This document shows, piece after piece, positions 5,046 to 6,845 of a stretch of DNA of 6,845 bases. The stretch spans positions 1 to 6,845 of the forward strand of contig SCSY01000004.1 in assembly GCA_004298625.1 (NCBI GenBank), written 5' to 3'. The position numbers and the translations under genes are program-made. Each line of letters begins with the position of its first letter. Position 1 is the first letter of the stretch. Source of the DNA: Nitrospirota bacterium (GTDB lineage: Bacteria; Nitrospirota; Thermodesulfovibrionia; Thermodesulfovibrionales; UBA1546). The notes beneath the pieces are model-generated. The model made no database searches. It saw only the letters and a program-made list of their open reading frames with translations, and had not been told where the DNA came from.

Positions 5046-6281
5046 ATGCAAAAACATTTGCCATACCAGTTTTTTATAGCATTCAGGTATCTCAAGTCAA
5101 AAAAGAAACACAAGGGGATATCTCTTAATACTGCCATCTCTGTCGGAGGCGTAGGAGTCGGCGTCATGGCGCTCCTTGTTGTGCTCTCTGTAATGAGCGG
5201 CTTTCACGAAGACCTTCAAAGGAAGATACTTGGCGTAAATGCGCATGTTGTTGTTCTTAATTATAAGGGTGCCATTGCCGATTACAGGGAGATAGCGGAA
5301 AAGGTCAGGGCAGAAAAAGATGTTTTATCCGCCTCGCCGTTTGTCCTCGGGCAGGTCATGGTCTCATCCGGCAAAAGGGCGCATGGCGTTTACCTGAGAG
5401 GCATAGACCCGGCGCTGGAGATAAAGACCACTGAAATATCAAAATACATAAAAGACGGGAAACTTGACGACCTGAAAATAAAAGATAACATGCCTGGAAT
5501 TGTAATTGGGAAAGAGCTGGCAAGCAACCTTGGCGTTTTCAGGGATGACACGATAAATGTTATATCGCCTGTCGGCGAGATCGGACCTCTCGGCATGCTG
5601 CCTAAAGTAAAACAGTTCAGGGTTGCCGCAATATTCGAAGTCGGCATGTTTGAATATGATTCAAATCTCGTGCTGGCAGAGCTTTCCCCTGCCCAGGAAT
5701 TTTTTGGCATAGGAGATTCAGTGACCGGAATCGAACTTAAGGTTGCGGACATATATAAGGCAAAAGATGTAAGGGAGAATGTGCAGAAGAAATTCGGCTT
5801 CCCTTACTATGGCCGCGACTGGATGCAGATGAACAAGAATCTTTTATCGGCCTTAAAACTTGAGAAGTTTGCGATGTTCATAATACTGGTGCTTATAATA
5901 CTTGTTGCCTCATTCAATATTGTCGGCACACTCATTATGAATGTCATAGAAAAAAGCAGGGAGATTGCAATACTTAAGGCGATGGGAGCAACAAACAGCG
6001 GCATCATGACCATATTCATGCTTCAGGGGCTTTTCATAGGGCTTGCAGGCACAGTTATCGGCATCACCGGCGGCTATCTGCTGGGCTATATACTTAACAA
6101 TTATCAGATTATCAAGCTCCCCGCAGATGTATATTATCTGAGCCATTTGCCTGTAAAGATGAAATTGGGCGATTTTATCGCTGTTTCTACGTCTGCGATA
6201 TTCATAAGCTTTTTTGCAACGATATATCCTGCCTGGCAGGCGGCAAAATTAAATCCGGTTGAGCCGTTGAGGTATGAGTGA
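5046..6281 (+). CDS. lipoprotein-releasing ABC transporter permease, LolC/LolE family
   Basis: The 411-residue inner-membrane permease extracts mature lipoproteins from the cytoplasmic membrane, using ATP hydrolysis by LolD, for delivery to LolA. The layout is typical. A cytoplasmic amphipathic start (FFIAFRYLKSKK) leads to TM1 (about 28-50), then a large periplasmic domain (about 52-270) containing SPVGEIGPLGMLPKVKQFRV, which corresponds to the hook/pad region. Three more membrane segments follow (about 273-300, 318-350, 372-397). SREIAILKAMGA after TM2 is the coupling region, and the end WQAAKLNPVEPLRYE is the FtsX-like family signature. ATG 5046 is chosen over ATG 5013, because homologs begin shortly before the FRYLKS segment and the extra codons overlap a promoter-like sequence. 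Only one permease is visible before lolD, so it may work as a homodimer (LolF-like) or pair with a gene elsewhere. Confidence 0.92.
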   Translation: MQKHLPYQFFIAFRYLKSKKKHKGISLNTAISVGGVGVGVMALLVVLSVMSGFHEDLQRKILGVNAHVVVLNYKGAIADYREIAEKVRAEKDVLSASPFVLGQVMVSSGKRAHGVYLRGIDPALEIKTTEISKYIKDGKLDDLKIKDNMPGIVIGKELASNLGVFRDDTINVISPVGEIGPLGMLPKVKQFRVAAIFEVGMFEYDSNLVLAELSPAQEFFGIGDSVTGIELKVADIYKAKDVRENVQKKFGFPYYGRDWMQMNKNLLSALKLEKFAMFIILVLIILVASFNIVGTLIMNVIEKSREIAILKAMGATNSGIMTIFMLQGLFIGLAGTVIGITGGYLLGYILNNYQIIKLPADVYYLSHLPVKMKLGDFIAVSTSAIFISFFATIYPAWQAAKLNPVEPLRYE

Positions 6282-6340
6282 TGAGAAAAAAGAAAGGGCA
6301 TAATATTCTCGCTCATTCTCGCGTAGGACCTTCCCATATT

Positions 6341-6406
6341 TGTCATTCTGGCTTGTCCAGAATCTTTCTTGAGATAAGAATGATTCCCGACGGGGCGGGA
6401 ATGACA
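6341..6406. repeat. dispersed palindromic repeat (GTCATTC...GAATGAC type)
   Basis: Outer arms TGTCATTC (6341-6348) and GAATGACA (6399-6406) are perfect 8-bp inverted repeats. Inside are two hairpins: TTCTGG/CCAGAA (6346-6351 and 6357-6362, loop CTTGT) and ATTCCCG/CGGGAAT (6383-6389 and 6396-6402, loop ACGGGG). The inner and outer arms share bases, so the structures are alternatives. I know this style of element as a common dispersed intergenic repeat in Desulfobacterota- and Nitrospirota-like genomes. A further AATGACA copy follows at 6421-6427. Confidence 0.75.
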
Positions 6407-6430
6407 GGCGAAGAACGCGCAATGACAGTT

Positions 6431-6436
6431 GAGGAG
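6431..6436 (+). promoter_or_regulatory. lolD: Shine-Dalgarno that fixes the TTG start of lolD
   Basis: GAGGAG lies eight bases before TTG 6445. An in-frame stop at 6430-6432 leaves no room for a longer protein, and no ATG lies between, so this site decides the non-ATG start. Confidence 0.75.
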
Positions 6437-6444
6437 CGAATAAT

Positions 6445-6845
6445 TTGATTGAAGTTCAAGACCTTAAAAAATCTTTTTATCCGCCTGCAGGCGAGCTGCA
6501 AGTCCTGAACGGGATTAATCTCTCAATAAAGGCCGGCGAGATGGTTGCGATAATGGGCGCCTCCGGCGTCGGCAAGAGCACGCTTCTTCATATCCTGAGC
6601 GCGCTCGACAGGCCAACATCAGGCAGTGTTCTTTATGAAGGAACCGATATATTTTCTCTGAATGATAATGCCATAGCCTCTTTCAGAAATAGTTCGATAG
6701 GCTTTGTCTTTCAGTTTCATCATTTGCTCCCGGAATTTACTGCGCTTGAGAATGTAATGATGCCGGGACTGATAAATATAGGGTCAAAGGGTCAAAGGGT
6801 CAAAGGGTCAAGTCTCGAAGAGGTTAAAGAAAAGGCGGAAAAACT
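6445..6845 (+). CDS. lolD: lipoprotein-releasing ABC transporter ATP-binding protein LolD (3' end outside window)
   Basis: The first 133 residues of the ATPase that powers lipoprotein release with the upstream permease are visible. It starts at TTG and reads (M)IEVQDLKKSFY, the standard LolD opening. Walker A is GASGVGKST (residues 38-46, with K44 binding phosphate). The Q-loop is FVFQFHHLLPEFTALENVMMP (Q90), whose FQFHHLLPEF part is characteristic of LolD rather than of MacB or FtsE. The LSGGQ signature, Walker B and H-loop lie beyond the window edge. After MMPGLI a stretch of about ten extra residues (113-123) is encoded by an 8-bp tandem repeat, where LolD proteins normally have a short linker. 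The protein is cytoplasmic and peripheral to the inner membrane. Confidence 0.9.
   Translation, partial: MIEVQDLKKSFYPPAGELQVLNGINLSIKAGEMVAIMGASGVGKSTLLHILSALDRPTSGSVLYEGTDIFSLNDNAIASFRNSSIGFVFQFHHLLPEFTALENVMMPGLINIGSKGQRVKGSSLEEVKEKAEK
6781..6811 (+). repeat. 8-bp tandem repeat inside lolD
   Basis: Three full GGGTCAAA units (6781-6804) and a partial GGGTCAA (6805-6811) encode part of a Gly/Ser/Lys/Gln/Arg/Val linker. The unit length is not a multiple of three, so a change of one unit would shift the reading frame of lolD before its signature and Walker B motifs. Confidence 0.9.

Larger units (their letters stand above)
6281..6448 (+). other. 55-codon frame bridging the Lol permease and lolD (doubtful gene)
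   Basis: An ATG overlaps the permease stop codon (TGATG, 6279-6283), and the frame runs 55 codons through the dispersed repeat to TGA 6446-6448, overlapping the TTG start of lolD. The product is basic at its N-terminus and has no recognisable domain. It is probably not a functional protein. Being open from end to end, it could keep ribosomes moving through the spacer and couple translation of the two genes. Confidence 0.2.

Overview
The window suggests an uncultured Gram-negative bacterium, possibly Nitrospirota or a Desulfobacterota-like lineage. This is inferred from mid-to-low GC, heavy use of ATA (Ile) and AGG/AGA (Arg) codons, a Lol lipoprotein-export system (so a diderm envelope), a short-form alpha-glucan phosphorylase, and dispersed GTCATTC...GAATGAC repeats. 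No rRNA or other phylogenetic marker is present, so the placement is weak.

Left arm (1-745), accessory-like and AT-rich. The 3' end of an unidentified plus-strand gene (1-231) is followed by a gene-free patch with four related TTTTGC-AATA-type sites. Then comes a minus-strand conserved small protein (399-617). A 21-codon reading frame overlaps its 3' end and may be the leftover start of a nucleotidyltransferase-type partner gene.

Centre (746-4973), housekeeping and metabolism. The plus strand carries an aminoglycoside-phosphotransferase-fold kinase, an Ogt-type O6-alkylguanine-DNA alkyltransferase with its own promoter-like sequence, and a SlyD-like FKBP peptidyl-prolyl isomerase. They converge on two minus-strand genes, an alpha-glucan phosphorylase and, downstream of it, an encapsulin-type small ferritin-like protein. 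Only 15 bases separate the convergent stop codons.

Right arm (5046-6845), lipoprotein export. A LolC/E-family permease transcribed divergently from the phosphorylase is followed by LolD, which runs off the window. A 163-base spacer carrying a dispersed palindromic repeat separates the two genes. A short reading frame crosses that spacer without a stop and touches both genes.

Three cross-cutting patterns stand out. First, short tandem repeats with a GGGTCA core sit in frame inside two unrelated proteins (7-bp unit in the kinase, 8-bp unit in LolD). Second, several genes that begin a transcript have a -10-like hexamer 6-9 nt before the start codon and no Shine-Dalgarno, whereas three other genes (fkbp, the ferritin-like gene, lolD) have strong ones. 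Third, a near-perfect 16-bp palindrome lies just upstream of the ferritin-like gene. I see no convincing whole new system. The best candidates are the degraded two-gene module on the left and the in-frame repeat insertions.
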